A stretch of DNA of 64,000 bases from Pegea sp. RAD2-039 (taxonomy: Eukaryota; Chordata; Thaliacea; Salpida; Salpidae): NCBI GenBank assembly GCA_034620365.1, contig JAQGEQ010000234.1, positions 1-64,000 on the forward strand, written 5' to 3'. Positions 1 to 11,916 of this stretch are shown here, in pieces. Both the position numbers and the translations under genes were made by a program. The notes under the pieces are model-generated. The model worked only from the letters and a program-made list of their open reading frames with translations, had not been told where the DNA came from and did no database searches. The number at the start of each line of letters is the position of its first letter. Positions within the stretch are counted from its first letter, which is position 1.

Positions 1-2726
1 TCTAAATTTTACTTTTTTGAATAAGGTAAGTGTTTATTAGGGGTAATCTTCTATTTTTTTCAATCAAACATACAATTAAATGCGGCAAAGTTAAATGGTA
101 GCTTTGAAAACCCGTCAAAAATGCTTTAGTCGTCCAAGTGATATCGCCAAACATTTGCTTAAAGACTTATTAATGTTTATATGAACATAGCTAAGACTTC
201 GAAATTCTATCTATTTGAATAAGGTAAGTGTCTATCAGGAGTAATCTCCTTTTTTTTTCAATCAAACATAAAATTAAATGCGCAAAACTTAAATGGTAGA
301 GTTAAAAGTGCGTCAAAAATGGTTTAGTCGGCCAAGTGATATCGCCAAACATTTGCTTAAAGACTTATTAATGTTTATATCAACATAGCTAAGACTTCGA
401 AATTCTATCTATTTGAATAAGGTAAGTGTCTATCAGGAGTAATCTCCTTTTTTTTTCAATCAAACAAAAAATTAAATGCGCAAAACTTAAATGGTAGAGT
501 TAAAAGTGCGTCAAAAATGGTTTAGTCGGCCAAGTGATATCGCCAAACATTTGATCAAAGACTTATTAATGTTTATATGTACGTAGCTAAGACTTCTAAA
601 TTTTACCTATTTGAATAAGGTAAGTGTCTATCAGGGGTAATCTCCTATTTTTTTCAATCAAACAAAAAATTAAACGTGGCAAAGTTAAATGATAGTGTCG
701 AAAACGTTTCAAAAATGCTTTAGTCGCCCAAGTGATATCGCCAAACATTTGCTTATGGACTTATTAATGTTTATATGAACATAGCTAAGACTTCTAAATT
801 CTATCTATTTGAATAAGGTAAGTGTCTATCAGGAGTAATCTCCTATTTTTTTCAATCAAACATAAAATTAAATGCACAAAACTTAAATGGTATAGTTAAA
901 AGTGCGTCAAAAATGGTTCAGTCGGCCAAGTGATATCGCCAAACATTTGCTTAAAGACTTATTAATGTTTATATGAACATAGCTAAGACTTCTAAATTCT
1001 ATCTATTTGAATAAGGTAAGTGTCTATCAGGGGTAATCTCCTACTTTTTCAATCAGACATAAAATTCTATGCGCAAAACGTAAATGGTAGAGTTAAAAGT
1101 GCGTCAAAAATGCTTTAGTCGCCCAAGTGATGTCGCCAAACATTTGCTTAAAGACTTATTAATGTTTATATGAACATAGCTAAGACTTCTAAATTCTATC
1201 TATTTGAATAAGGTAAGTGTCTATCAGGAGTAATCTCCTTTTTTTTTCAATCAAACATAAAATTAAATGCGCAAAACTTAAATGGTAGAGTTAAAAGTGC
1301 GTCAAAAATGGTTTAGTCGGCCAAGTGATATCGCCAAACATTTGCTTAAAGACTTATTAATGTTTATATCAACATAGCTAAGACTTCGAAATTCTATCTA
1401 TTTGAATAAGGTAAGTGTCTATCAGGAGTAATCTCCTTTTTTTTTCAATCAAACAAAAAATTAAATGCGCAAAACTTAAATGGTAGAGTTAAAAGTGCGT
1501 CAAAAATGCTTTAGTCGCCCAAGTGATATCGCCAAACATTTGCTCAAAGACTTATTAATGTTTATATGAACATAGCTAAAACTTCTAAATTTTACCTATT
1601 TGAATAAGGTAAGTGTCTATCAGGGGTAATCTCCTATTTTTTTCAATCAAACATACAATTAAATGCGGCAAAGTTAAATGGTAGCTTTGAAAACCCGAAA
1701 AAATGCTTTAGTCGTCCAAGTGATATCGCCAAACATTTGCTTAAAGACTTATTAATGTTTATATGAACGTAGCTAAGACTTCTAAATTCTATCTATTTGA
1801 ATAAGGTAAGTGTCTATCAGGAGTAATCTCCTTTTTTTTCAATCAAACAAAAAATTACATGCGCAAAACTTAAATGGTAGAGTTAAAAGTGCGTCAAAAA
1901 TGGTTTAGTCGGCCAAGTGATATCGCCAAACATTTGATCAAAGACTTATTAATGTTTATATGTACGTAGCTAAGACTTCTAAATTTTACCTATTTGAATA
2001 AGGTAAGTGTCTATCAGGGGTAATCTCCTATTTTTTTCAATCAAACAAAAAATTAAACGTGGCAAAGTTAAATGATAGTGTCGAAAACGTTTCAAAAATG
2101 CTTTAGTCGCCCAAGTGATATCGCCAAACATTTGCTTATGGACTTATTAATGTTTATATGAACATAGCTAAGACTTCTAAATTCTATCTATTTGAATAAG
2201 GTAAGTGTCTATCAGGAGTAATCTCCTATTTTTTTCAATCAAACATAAAATTAAATGCACAAAACTTAAATGGTATAGTTAAAAGTGCGTCAAAAATGGT
2301 TCAGTCGGCCAAGTGATATCGCCAAACATTTGCTTAAAGACTTATTAATGTTTATATGAACATAGCTAAGACTTCTAAATTCTATCTATTTGAATAAGGT
2401 AAGTGTCTATCAGGGGTAATCTCCTACTTTTTCAATCAGACATAAAATTCTATGCGCAAAACGTAAATGGTAGAGTTAAAAGTGCGTCAAAAATGCTTTA
2501 GTCGCCCAAGTGATGTCGCCAAACATTTGCTTAAAGACTTATTAATGTTTATATGAACATAGCTAAGACTTCTAAATTTTATCTATTTGAATAAGGTAAG
2601 TGTCTATCAGGGGTAATCTTCTATTTTTTTCAATCAAACATAAAATTAAATGCGCAAAACTTAAATGGTAGCTTTTAAAGTGCGTCAAAAATGCTTTAGT
2701 CGCCCAAGTGATATCGCCAAACGTTT
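1..2726 (+). repeat. 198-bp satellite array, 14 monomers, with 7-monomer higher-order repeat
   Basis: The word ggtaagtg recurs at 25, 223, 421, 619, 817, 1015, 1212, 1410, 1608, 1805, 2002, 2200, 2398 and 2595, giving a 197-198 bp period. Variant monomers recur 1383 bp apart: the tatgtacgtagc variant at about 571 and 1954, and the gcttatggac variant at 751 and 2134. That is seven monomers, so the array has a higher-order repeat. Monomers share a caagtgatatcgccaaac core. The array starts before the window edge and ends abruptly at about 2726, inside a sequence that elsewhere flanks the 440-codon gene family. No open frame spans a monomer. Confidence 0.95.
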
Positions 2727-3100
2727 CATTAGATAAAAGGTTTCATCACATAGTACATTTATTAAGTTAAAAATGTTCTGAGAATATATCTTAACTTAAA
2801 ACTTATAACAGAAATTAAGTTTTAAGTTCAGCTAACAAGTAGTAGAAAATTCATTAACTAAAATTCTAAATTAAATTTTTGAAATCACATCGAATAATTA
2901 TAACATTATCACTAAAAAACTAGCAAACGAACATTTAAGTAAAAAATAGAATTTTCTATATAAGAAAAGTCTTTAACACATTTGCCCTCATCTTTGGGTT
3001 GTTCTTGTGTTAGAGTGCTTGCAAATGTAAATCAATTTAATTGAAATAACAATCATTGAAAACATTTTTATTTAAAACATTACCTATTTATTTAGTTGGT
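2727..3100 (-). other. Orphan 5' flank of a missing 440-codon family copy
   Basis: From about 2727 the sequence matches the region upstream of the other family members: the tttcatcacatag stretch, then the catctttgggttgttc motif near 2990. The gene body that should follow on the minus strand is absent and is replaced by the satellite. The hydrophobic upstream ORF of this flank is interrupted by a TAG. This is a breakpoint remnant, not a working promoter. Confidence 0.7.
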
Positions 3101-4640
3101 TCAAATTGTAATCATTTTAGTAGTTTGTTTTCAATTTAAGAACCGAAAAAAAACAGTTTTATTATTAACAATTTTGTAAAATCTTTCTAGGTGATCTCTC
3201 TGCTTTTTCCGTTTATATAAAATGACATTTTACATAAATCACAGACAACCTTATGGATATGCTTATAATTTGGCACAAATTTAAAAATAATTTTTCGCAA
3301 GTTATAAAAGCTCAGAACAGCTTTTGTGAATTAGTTTTGTTACTTTCTGCAAGAAAAAATAAAACTTTGCTTCATTACCAAAAGAACAATTTTATAAGAT
3401 ATGCATCTAACTGAAAGATATTTGTGAAAATTCGTCTCTACGTTTAAACAAACTTTACTTTCTTTAGTTTTGATAAATAATTTAAACTCTGTGCACAATT
3501 TCAAAACTTAATGAAAGCTTTATTTTGCAATTAAATATTGTGGTTTAGCTATTCAGTATGCTTATTATCAGTATAATTTTACTGCCTTCATATATATGTG
3601 AATGCAGAGACTTGATAAAAGGCTAGTTCTTGTAAATGATTTCTGTTTTTGGTGTGTTCCAAATGCTTTCTTCAAATTTTGAGTATTAGATGATTATAAA
3701 AGATAAAGAAAAACAGGTTATATTCTGTCTATGGAAAATTCAGGCTCTTTACTTGTGGTTGTTGCCCTACATAAGCTTGAGAATCAAAACTATTAAATCA
3801 TTATACTAGATGATAATCATTTGAGTTTTTTTTAATAGTCAATCGGCTTAAAATACTGGAAACTCCGTGAAAGTGGCCCGAAGCACATTTATCTGTGTAA
3901 TAGTCAAAAGTTACTCATACAAAATAGAAACTAGCAATTGTTTAAATTAGATAACCGACATGTTCTGGATTTCAAAATGGGAACTGATGAAAATATATCT
4001 TGCAATAATACTTCTTCTTAGATTACTTGGCAAGAAGTTGCACCATGCTAGCATGTTTGGGATTGAAATCACTGACCAATGATAACTAGCATCTTTTACT
4101 TTCGAATTATTTTGAATTTGATATAAGGTCATCGGCAAGTTGCCGATTTCAAAATAGTCATTTGTCTTGAACTTCTGTTAAACTCTATGAAACTTGTTTG
4201 TATTTATTAATATCTTTCGGTTTAGTGTTTGTCCGGACAAAACTCAAAATTTAAAATTCAACTATTTTCATGGGTTTGATTTATTTTAAACAACGTTTTA
4301 TTGTCGGCTCAATATTTTAGTATAAACAGTTTAGGTTTGAAATATTCCTTGTAACTCTACTTAATCACTTAAAACCTTTGTAAAAATTCTAAAATTAGAT
4401 TATTTTTTTTACTATTTTCTTACAAGAAGATAGTTTTTGTTTGTCTCCGAGATATTGTAAATGGAGCTAGTTAAAAGTAATTTACTAATATCTATGTAAT
4501 GTTTTTTGTTTTAGTCGATTTTTTAAATATCAAGTTTGAACAAATCGATGAAATAAACTTTATATTTACAATTGCTTTTTACTGATAAGATTCAAATATG
4601 ATTTAGCAAAAAGTTTTGTTTTCAGAACTAATAAACAATT
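3100..4640. repeat. Segmental duplication block A (first of three copies)
   Basis: This non-coding stretch recurs, with small indels, at about 16.87-18.33 kb and 30.24-31.93 kb in the same orientation. Landmarks are ctgccttcatatatatgtg, a tccgtgaaagtg element, gcaagaagttgcaccatgc, ggtcatcggcaagttgccg and the palindrome gtccggac. Short frames inside differ between copies and carry stops, so I do not call a gene. A diverged inverted piece of the same block is visible at about 33.49-33.64 kb, and others at 9.5-9.8 kb. Confidence 0.75.
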
Positions 4641-5170
4641 TTTAATTTTTATAAAAGATGTTACTTCTAGTATAGATGTGTTTGCTTAATCAAAGTTAAA
4701 GTATTTAATCCTTCTAGAAAATATAGAAACATTGATTGAAAAGGTAACTACTCCGTATGTAAACTAACCTACAGAAGTTAGGCTAAAACACATAAAACTT
4801 GAATTATTCGATTACAGCTGCTTGAGAGTACAATCAACTTAAGCACAAAGTTTTTATAATTTCATTTTAATTCAAGCAGAAACAAATTAAACATCGAAAT
4901 ATAAGAGGCGAAATTTCAACTTAGATTAGAATATTAATTTTTCTGCGAGTAAAAATTAAAAAAGGCAAAAACTTATCTCATAGACATCAAACATTACTTT
5001 TTCAGAAGTAAAATATTTTTTTATCTCTTCAAAAATGTAATTTACAATCATACCAACATTATCTAAAGTGGTTTTTATCTTTGCTTATTGCTTATACATC
5101 TTTGACGTTTAGCTTTAAAATGATTTTTTACGGATAAAACAGAAGAGAACTTAAATAAATATAGAAATAT
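4641..5170 (-). other. 3' flank of family copy 1
   Basis: Conserved downstream sequence shared with the 3' sides of the other copies, for example near 11.4-11.9 kb, 26.5-27.1 kb (inverted) and 46.9-47.4 kb (inverted). It includes an aagaggcgaaattt element. No coding potential is seen. A polyadenylation site is likely here but cannot be placed with confidence in such AT-rich sequence. Confidence 0.5.
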
Positions 5171-6493
5171 TTAGGCATAACTATTTTCAAAAAGAGAACA
5201 CATCTTTTTGAATATTTCTGAGGCTGTAGTCAAAATAGATATCATCTTTTGAGATTCTGAAGTAGCTTCAAAAACTTGTTTTATACGAAGTAAATCTTCC
5301 ATTATATCTTTGTTCTTCAGTTTTGCTTGATTATATTCATTCATTCTGGCTTCGTTGTCTTCTATGTTTTTCATGTCAATCAAAACATATTTCCGTCTCT
5401 TTGAAAATTCAAATTTAATTTCGCTTAGTAGGCTAGAAAAATTGAAACTTTTATAAACTTCTTGACACAGGTACAGATCAGTTTGGAGGCATATAGACTG
5501 CTCTCTTATTTTTGAAAACTTCATACGGCAAGCTAACGATATCAACAAATTAAAACTAAACAAAACAGCTGCAAGTGAATTGTTTAAAAACGCTGCAACC
5601 AAGCTTGGATTTTCTGTTACTGTTAGTAAATTTACTGGTAAGCTATATGAGGCGTATGTTTGCTCAGAAACATACAACTGCCCTGCCATTGAAGATTGAA
5701 TAAAAAACATTAAATCGCATAAGCTTACAAATGCTTGTATTCTCAATATTTTTCGGTAATACTCGAAACCAATAGTATCGTAATCAAACAGATTATCACC
5801 TGAATCCACAAGTGAGGAATGAAAGACATCCAAAAATGATAAATATTCTTGAAACTTGTGATTATTGGTGGTTGTTGATAATTTAATTTGTTTAGTTCTA
5901 CCAGATAGCAAAGACAATCGGTTTATCAAATCATTAAGTATTTTGGTTTGTTTGCAGAGTTTAGTTTCGCACTTATTGCTGAATACATCCAAGATCTGTA
6001 CTATAAAAAATAAAAACGCAGAAGCTTTGTATCTCATCATGATTTTAGTTGGTATAAATTTTTCAGCAATCAACAGACAATGTTTTAATAATTCTAAAGC
6101 AACAAAATGGCTTTCTACAGATTTGTCCTTTTGCAAAGAAAACTTGGTTCCAATTTGAAAAAATATTGCAAGTATAATACGATCATATGAGATATCGTTA
6201 GCTTTAAAATCTTTTAATTTGTAAAGTTTAACTAATCCACTTTCTTTGTAAATCCAATAAACAAATCCTGCTGACAAAATATTATCTTTCACAGGTAAAT
6301 CTGAAAAACAATCAAATCCATCAACAGAAATATCTTTATCTTGGTACTTAGAGTGAAGTTGTATAAGCTCATTTCCCGCCGGGCTTTTAAAAATGTAATC
6401 AAATAGACTACCTTGCAATATGAAAGACGTTTTTCCTTCAACATTTAAAACTTTCACACATTCAGAATATTTATTCATTTCAAAATTGTTCAT
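5171..6493 (-). CDS. Intronless multicopy gene, copy 1 (unknown function)
   Basis: A 440-codon open frame starting MNNFEMNKYSE. I do not recognise the family. Visible features: a conserved N-terminal part with FILQGSLFDYIF and SAGFVYW, a very conserved middle with ESHFVALELLKHCLLIAEK, a hydrophobic stretch LFSFNLLISLAC at about residues 310-321 that could be one membrane segment or a buried helix, and a lysine-rich C-terminus that varies between copies. No signal peptide is at this start. The ATG is chosen because all intact copies begin there, 16 nt after a conserved ttttgtag splice acceptor. The upstream hydrophobic mini-ORF seen in copies 2 and 8 is broken here by a one-base loss. The antisense frame over the middle is a shadow of conservation, not a gene. 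Confidence 0.75.
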   Translation of the reverse strand: MNNFEMNKYSECVKVLNVEGKTSFILQGSLFDYIFKSPAGNELIQLHSKYQDKDISVDGFDCFSDLPVKDNILSAGFVYWIYKESGLVKLYKLKDFKANDISYDRIILAIFFQIGTKFSLQKDKSVESHFVALELLKHCLLIAEKFIPTKIMMRYKASAFLFFIVQILDVFSNKCETKLCKQTKILNDLINRLSLLSGRTKQIKLSTTTNNHKFQEYLSFLDVFHSSLVDSGDNLFDYDTIGFEYYRKILRIQAFVSLCDLMFFIQSSMAGQLYVSEQTYASYSLPVNLLTVTENPSLVAAFLNNSLAAVLFSFNLLISLACRMKFSKIREQSICLQTDLYLCQEVYKSFNFSSLLSEIKFEFSKRRKYVLIDMKNIEDNEARMNEYNQAKLKNKDIMEDLLRIKQVFEATSESQKMISILTTASEIFKKMCSLFENSYA

Positions 6494-6900
6494 TTTCTTG
6501 CTGATTAATCTACAAAATCAGGAGCTGCTAAAACTAAGGCTGTAGTTAAATGATTTATTAGACAAAGGTAGCATCACTCAGTACATTTAGTAATTTTAAA
6601 TGTATGGGAAGATATCTTAACTTACATCCTACAGCAGGCAATAATATTTATATTGAGTTAAGAAGTAGTATCTTTGTTAAATAAATTCTAAATCAAACTT
6701 ATGAATTCACATCAAATAATCAAAAATATATAACACAAAACTTGAAAACAAACGATAAAATAAATAACATAAGCTTTCATGTAAGAAGAGTCTTCAACAC
6801 ATATGCTTTCATCTTTGGGTTGTTCTTATGTTTATAGTCTTGCAAATGTAAACCAAATCAACTGAAATAAATATCATGAAAACAGACTTGTTACTTATTC
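6494..6900 (-). promoter_or_regulatory. Conserved 5' flank of copy 1, TATA-like box at 6829-6836
   Basis: On the minus strand this reads TATAAACA, then the conserved caacccaaagatg motif, then about 300 nt, then the acceptor ctgattttgtag just before the ATG. The same order occurs at copies 2, 3, 4, 5, 6 and 8, which is the reason for calling it a promoter with a possible 5'-UTR intron. The donor site of that intron is not obvious. Confidence 0.5.
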
Positions 6901-8395
6901 ATTCATTTTGTTCAATCTGTAATCATTTCAATATTATATTTTCAATTTAAGAACTGATAAAAAGAAAGTTTTATTATTAATAATTTTGTAAAATCCTATA
7001 AAGTGATTTCTTTGCTTTTTTCTGTTTATATAAATCGATATTTTACTGATATTACATAAAGCCTTATAACTATACTTATATTTTGGCAAAAAGCTAAAAA
7101 TAATTTCTTTGAAGTTGTAAAAGCTTTCTTCAGCTTTTTGAATAATTGCATTTTACTTACCGCTAGAAGCAATAAAAACATTGTTTTACTTGATTATGAA
7201 ACACAACATTTGCATATTTGAAGAGTGTTTCATTTTTAAAGTTTATGAAGTGATGCTTATGAAGGCTTTTAAAGATTAGAAAAATTCGTTTAATAACTCT
7301 TTTATCTTATTTTACTTCAAATAAAGATTTAGTTTCAACTCAGTTAGCTGTCACTACAAATAAAAGTTCTTAAGACTATTAACAAGAAAATAATAGATGT
7401 CTAATACTTCTAGTTAAAATACCTTTTGTAGTATCACAAGACTTAAATAAAAGAATTGAGTGATATTTTATAAATTAAAGGTTGTTCAATACATTACTAC
7501 TTCTCAGTACTACAATTACGCAGAAGTTTTGCTTATTGTGGATTACAAATACTGCCTAAATTTGCAAAAATTTCATCTTACTCAATTTCTAGATGTTTTC
7601 ATTGGTTAACTTGTAGACATTGTGCACCAGCATTTAAAAGCATTATTAACATCAATTAAGTATACATTACTCAACTAACTTCCATGACTTCTTGCTTTAA
7701 TTTTGTAAGAATTTTGTAGTTTTTAAATTGTTACTTTTATAGATAACCTATTCTGAAAATTTATTGAAATCAAGGTTGGTACCTACAAATACTTCACTTT
7801 AATAGAGAGGTGATTCACTTAATGTAGTCAATAAATCTGTAAAGTATTCTACAACCTTTATTTTACATTTTAAGTAGAGTTGCTGTACTACAAACTCAGA
7901 CGACAACAAGCCCGATATGAAAGTGTGTATAATCATAAGACAACAATCACAAAGGCATATATACTTTTTCAGAAAAAAAATGTTGTCGGTGTTTTTACTA
8001 AAACCGTTTTTACTGCAGATTAATTTAACAGGTAAAAAGAAACCTGTTTTCACCTAGAACAGCTGATTGAATCAATCTAAATAAAATAATAACTACCTGA
8101 AGTTATAAATAGGATTCATTCATGAGTTTCTAGCTATAAAATTTATATTGTAACCTTTAGAGTTTTTAGATTTTATTTTGTTAAAATAATAAGATTATCT
8201 ACAGAAATAAGCTGTAAGAAAAGTGAATTTTCATTAAGATTTAAAAATCTTGTGAAATAATGTAATTATAGAAACTTACAAAGATTTTTGAAAAATGTTG
8301 ATATTTTTGATAAAACAAATTAGTTCATAAACGGACAAAAATCAACTGCAAGTCAACGAATCGAAACCAATGTTTTTATGTCACAGGCTAAATGA
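6901..8395. other. Non-coding, diverged duplication
   Basis: The part at 7.2-7.7 kb is a diverged relative of 37.35-37.7 kb, which lies at the same distance upstream of copy 6. An 84-codon minus-strand frame at 7799-8053 has no recognisable features and no support. Otherwise simple AT-rich sequence. Confidence 0.4.
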
Positions 8396-8427
8396 CTAAC
8401 CACTAAATGCGCAAATATAAAAAAATA

Positions 8428-8503
8428 CTGGTGCTAGGTCGGAAACCGGGTCATTTGAGTTAAAGGCACGATGCATTAACCAATTGAGCCACAACCGCCG
8501 ATA
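8428..8503 (-). mobile_element. tRNA-derived SINE head
   Basis: Read on the minus strand this is a tRNA-like sequence beginning ggcggttgtgg. It has an A-box-like tggctcaattgg (8480-8491) and a B-box-like ggtttccgacc (8437-8447) at tRNA-like spacing. The anticodon stem does not pair well and the B box departs from GGTTCGANTCC, so it is a SINE head or tRNA pseudogene, not a working tRNA. The stretch is clearly more GC-rich than its surroundings. Confidence 0.65.
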
Positions 8504-8639
8504 CGAAATGCCACAATTTGCTTTATATTGCAAAACATTTTGTTTTTTATTATATTTTTGAAGCGGGGTTTTCTTAAACTTGCAATGATTAGCTACTAAA
8601 CTAATAATAGTGGCAGTAATAACAGTTGTATTATTCAAG

Positions 8640-10860
8640 GCTTTTATGATTTGTTTTACTCGCCACTATACGTTTATAAATTGAGATAAATCAAAATTGC
8701 TACATTAAAACTGCGGTTTGCATTCATTCTTGGCGTTTTTATTCTGTATGTTAGCCAAGTAACCACATATTTACTTTACAAACTTTTCCACAAAATATAT
8801 CATGTCAAAATGAGGTCTAATTTTAGAAGAAAAAGCATTACAAGATTGACCTTTTTCTTAAGATTTTACAATCACTTTCTGCGATTTTTCTTTTTCAGTT
8901 AATATTTTGTCTTAAATTTAATTCAAGGAATAACTTTGTCGAAAAAATGAATAAGATAGCTAAGTATTTAGAGGTTTTGAAGAAGTTGAGATCATTTTTA
9001 CTTTCTCGAATGCAAAAAAATGTGTAGAACCTATAGTTTATATTTATCAAATTAAAGTTTGGTGTAGCTAATTAAAAACGATTTAAACTGTTTAAATGAA
9101 TTATGAATAGTCGACCGAATTTAAACTCTTTTTTCTTTATCTTTTGTCACCATGTAATTTAGTATTTGAAGTATTTGTATTTATTCATGTTTATTTATAA
9201 AATAATGAATTCATTTTGGACAAAAGCTGTAGTAAATAGCAAAGTAATATTAATTTCAAATTGCAGAATAGTTTTTTTAGAAAATGAAGTAAAGTAAAAC
9301 TATATAAAAGATTGATAAAATATGAGGGTTGCTGTAATTTATAAATAAGTTTTATCAGAAAAAACTTTTATTTGATCTTTATCTCAGATTACAAATAAAC
9401 TAGTAGACAAGAAGTATGGTAAGATTTATTGCCATTTTGCAGTTATTTTTAACACTAATTGAAGTTTTAAGTACTTGAAAAATACAAGAAGCAGACATTA
9501 TTTACAAGAACTAGCTTTTCATAAAGTCTTTTTATTCACGTATATATGGAAGTAGTAAATATATACAGATAATAAGTACATTCTATAGTTCTACCACAAG
9601 GTAATAAGTATACTGAATAACTAAACCATAAAATTTAATTGCTAAAGAAAGCTCTCATTAAGTTACGAAAATATGGGTATTTTATATGGGTAATGCAGGT
9701 CTTTGCATTCGGGTATATATGAAGGCAGTAAATATATACTGATAGTAAGTACACTAAATAGCTAAGCCACAAAACTTAATTGTAAATTAAAGATTTCATA
9801 AGGTTTCGAAAAAGTGCGCAATGTTGAAATTATTGATCAAAACTGAAGAATGTAAAGTTTGGTTAAAGCTAGAGACAAATTTTCACAAATATCTTTTACT
9901 TAGATACTTATTTTTTGAAAATACGTTGTCGAAAGAAAGTTTAGATTAAATAAAAAGTCTATTTTTTATCTTGTAATATGTAAATTTATTTCAGACGGTT
10001 AAGAATTCGGCAAATAATTATGTTTAAAATAGAAAGTTCGAAACCTTCACGGATTTATAGGCACTTTTAGATAAAACCAATAAGTTCAGATATATTTAAA
10101 CTGTCTGAATACAGGTAAAGTGACGCCATTTATTAAAGTAGCTTGTGATGTTATACTTATTTAACATGATGTCATTATACTAATTTACCTAAAGATATTT
10201 TGTTAAAATACTTTAAACCAGCTCAGCTAGCACCTGCATACAATTCATAAGTTTTGACTGATCATTCAATAAATACACTGCATAGATTTCTACAGCAGTT
10301 TCCACCTTTAACTAGCTTGGTTGCATGCGTGGTATGCATCAATCGATGTGAAATTTCACTACAACCTAGTTATCTGAAAAAGCTATCATAAAAGTATAAT
10401 TGCTTATATCGTTTCAGCAGATTTTTGAAAACTTTTGTGCTGTTTAATTTACACTGAGAAATAATCAGCTCAGTTTTGCTATCATGAAATTCGAAGCAGA
10501 TATTTCTTTATCATAGATTACATTTTTACAAACTAATCAGCTACTAATTACCACAAAATCACAAAGTTTGATTTATTCACAACTAAGAAAAACAGAGTTT
10601 AAAACAGCTGAAAAATGTGACTTTTCTTAAATAGTTTGGAAGAAAAAATTTTAAAACAATTCTAGCTTCTACTTTGCTAACTTATTCAAAAGAAACAAGA
10701 ATTTCATAGGTTATCAAACGCGTAAAAAAAGATTAAAAGTTACTGATTGATAGACTTTGGTTAGAAAAAAGCTTTTATTGAAGTTTCTAAATTTCTCACC
10801 ACTTTATTTAAGCTTTCCAAACAGTTTAATGTAACAAATTTTTTAAAGTATTATCAAGCT
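8640..10860. other. AT-rich non-coding DNA with degraded duplicate pieces
   Basis: No gene is supported. A direct duplication is visible: the stretch around 9.53-9.67 kb recurs at 9.70-9.81 kb (ttcacgtatatatggaag versus ttcgggtatatatgaagg). Both are inverted relatives of the ctgccttcatatatatg part of duplication block A. The segment 10.38-10.86 kb is an inverted relative of 27.6-28.06 kb. Confidence 0.5.
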
Positions 10861-10929
10861 TCTATTGTGGTTGTGAAACTTTATATTAAGCAATCATAAC
10901 AATCTGGAATGTTCTGATTGTGCTTTACA

Positions 10930-11073
10930 GTGAGCATCATTGATAACATCTCAAAAATACATGGACATCAAAAACCAATCGCATCTAAGTCTTATCCTTT
11001 CAGAGACAAGTACAGATCATTTTCAAAGGATTTGGGTTTGTTTCCCAACTTTAAGAACTTTGTAGTTGGTTAA
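10930..11073 (+). pseudogene. Recurrent 3' coding fragment ending FVVG (unknown)
   Basis: An open frame of 47 codons and a stop, following tgctttacag, which looks like a splice acceptor. It includes ISKIHGHQKPIASKSYPF and ends FKNFVVG. The same fragment lies convergent to the 3' side of other family copies: 27362-27547 (minus; ends FKNFVIG), and diverged versions near 18.9, 19.05, 34.3 and 34.45 kb. It looks like the last exon of an unrecognised protein that was duplicated as part of the block. Confidence 0.4.
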
Positions 11074-11916
11074 CGTTATCTACTAGTACAAACGTTACAA
11101 AACATTTTTTGTTCAATTTACATTTAAGCTTAACTACTGTTACTCAATATGAGCACCTAAATAAAAATCAAAAAATTCAATGGAAGTAAATAATCAAATT
11201 ATTGAAGAGAATAAAACAAACAGATTTTTATGGCTTCAATACAATATCAGAAGCTTTCATAAAACTCATATAATCTAATGATTTTTTAATGTTATTACCT
11301 TCTTAAAAAATTGTCAGAAATAATAAACTTTACTAAATCACATGCAATGTGTAAATGACTTGTGTACTATAACTTAAACTTTGATTTAAAATATTAACTA
11401 TGGTGTCTTTCAACTAGCCTATAAAATCTACACTAAAACAAATGAAACTTGAAAGATTCGGCTATATCTGCTTGATAAGAAAACTGATTAAGGCACAAAA
11501 ATTTCATGATTTTATTTGAATTCAAACAGAAAAAATTAAACATCAAATATAAGAGGCGAAATTTAAACTTAGATTATGAAACATAAATTTTTCTGGTAGT
11601 AAAAATAATTAGCAAACGCACAAACAAATATCACAGATATCAAACTTTACTTTATCATAAGTAAAATTTTATTTTGTCATTATACAAACTTATTATTTAG
11701 AATTACATCCGACCAACATTATCTGATGTCTCTGCTTCTTGCTCATATATCTTTGACGTTTAGCCTTTAACTTTTCCAGAGTTATCATTCTACAAGAAAA
11801 TAATTTAAAATAAATGTTTAAGTTTAAATGAAAATTTTCGTTAAATAAAAAAAGAAAGTTTTCTTATGTAAGGTTTCAGTGCCTGACTGATATTTTTACA
11901 GTTCTTATTCTCGACT

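Noticed and set aside
1..2726. CRISPR-like array of regular repeats
   Set aside because: Contiguous 198-bp monomers without short direct repeats alternating with unique spacers, in a eukaryotic context.
5865..6158. Plus-strand frame over family copy 1, with matching antisense frames in copies 2, 3, 4, 6, 7 and 8
   Set aside because: These 60-99 codon frames lie exactly antisense to the most conserved part of the family (ESHFVALELL). Their own conservation follows from the sense protein, and they have no independent start context.
5171..6493. Viral or transposon origin of the 440-codon family
   Set aside because: No polymerase, integrase, capsid or transposase motif, no terminal repeats around single copies, and duplication units extend far beyond the gene.
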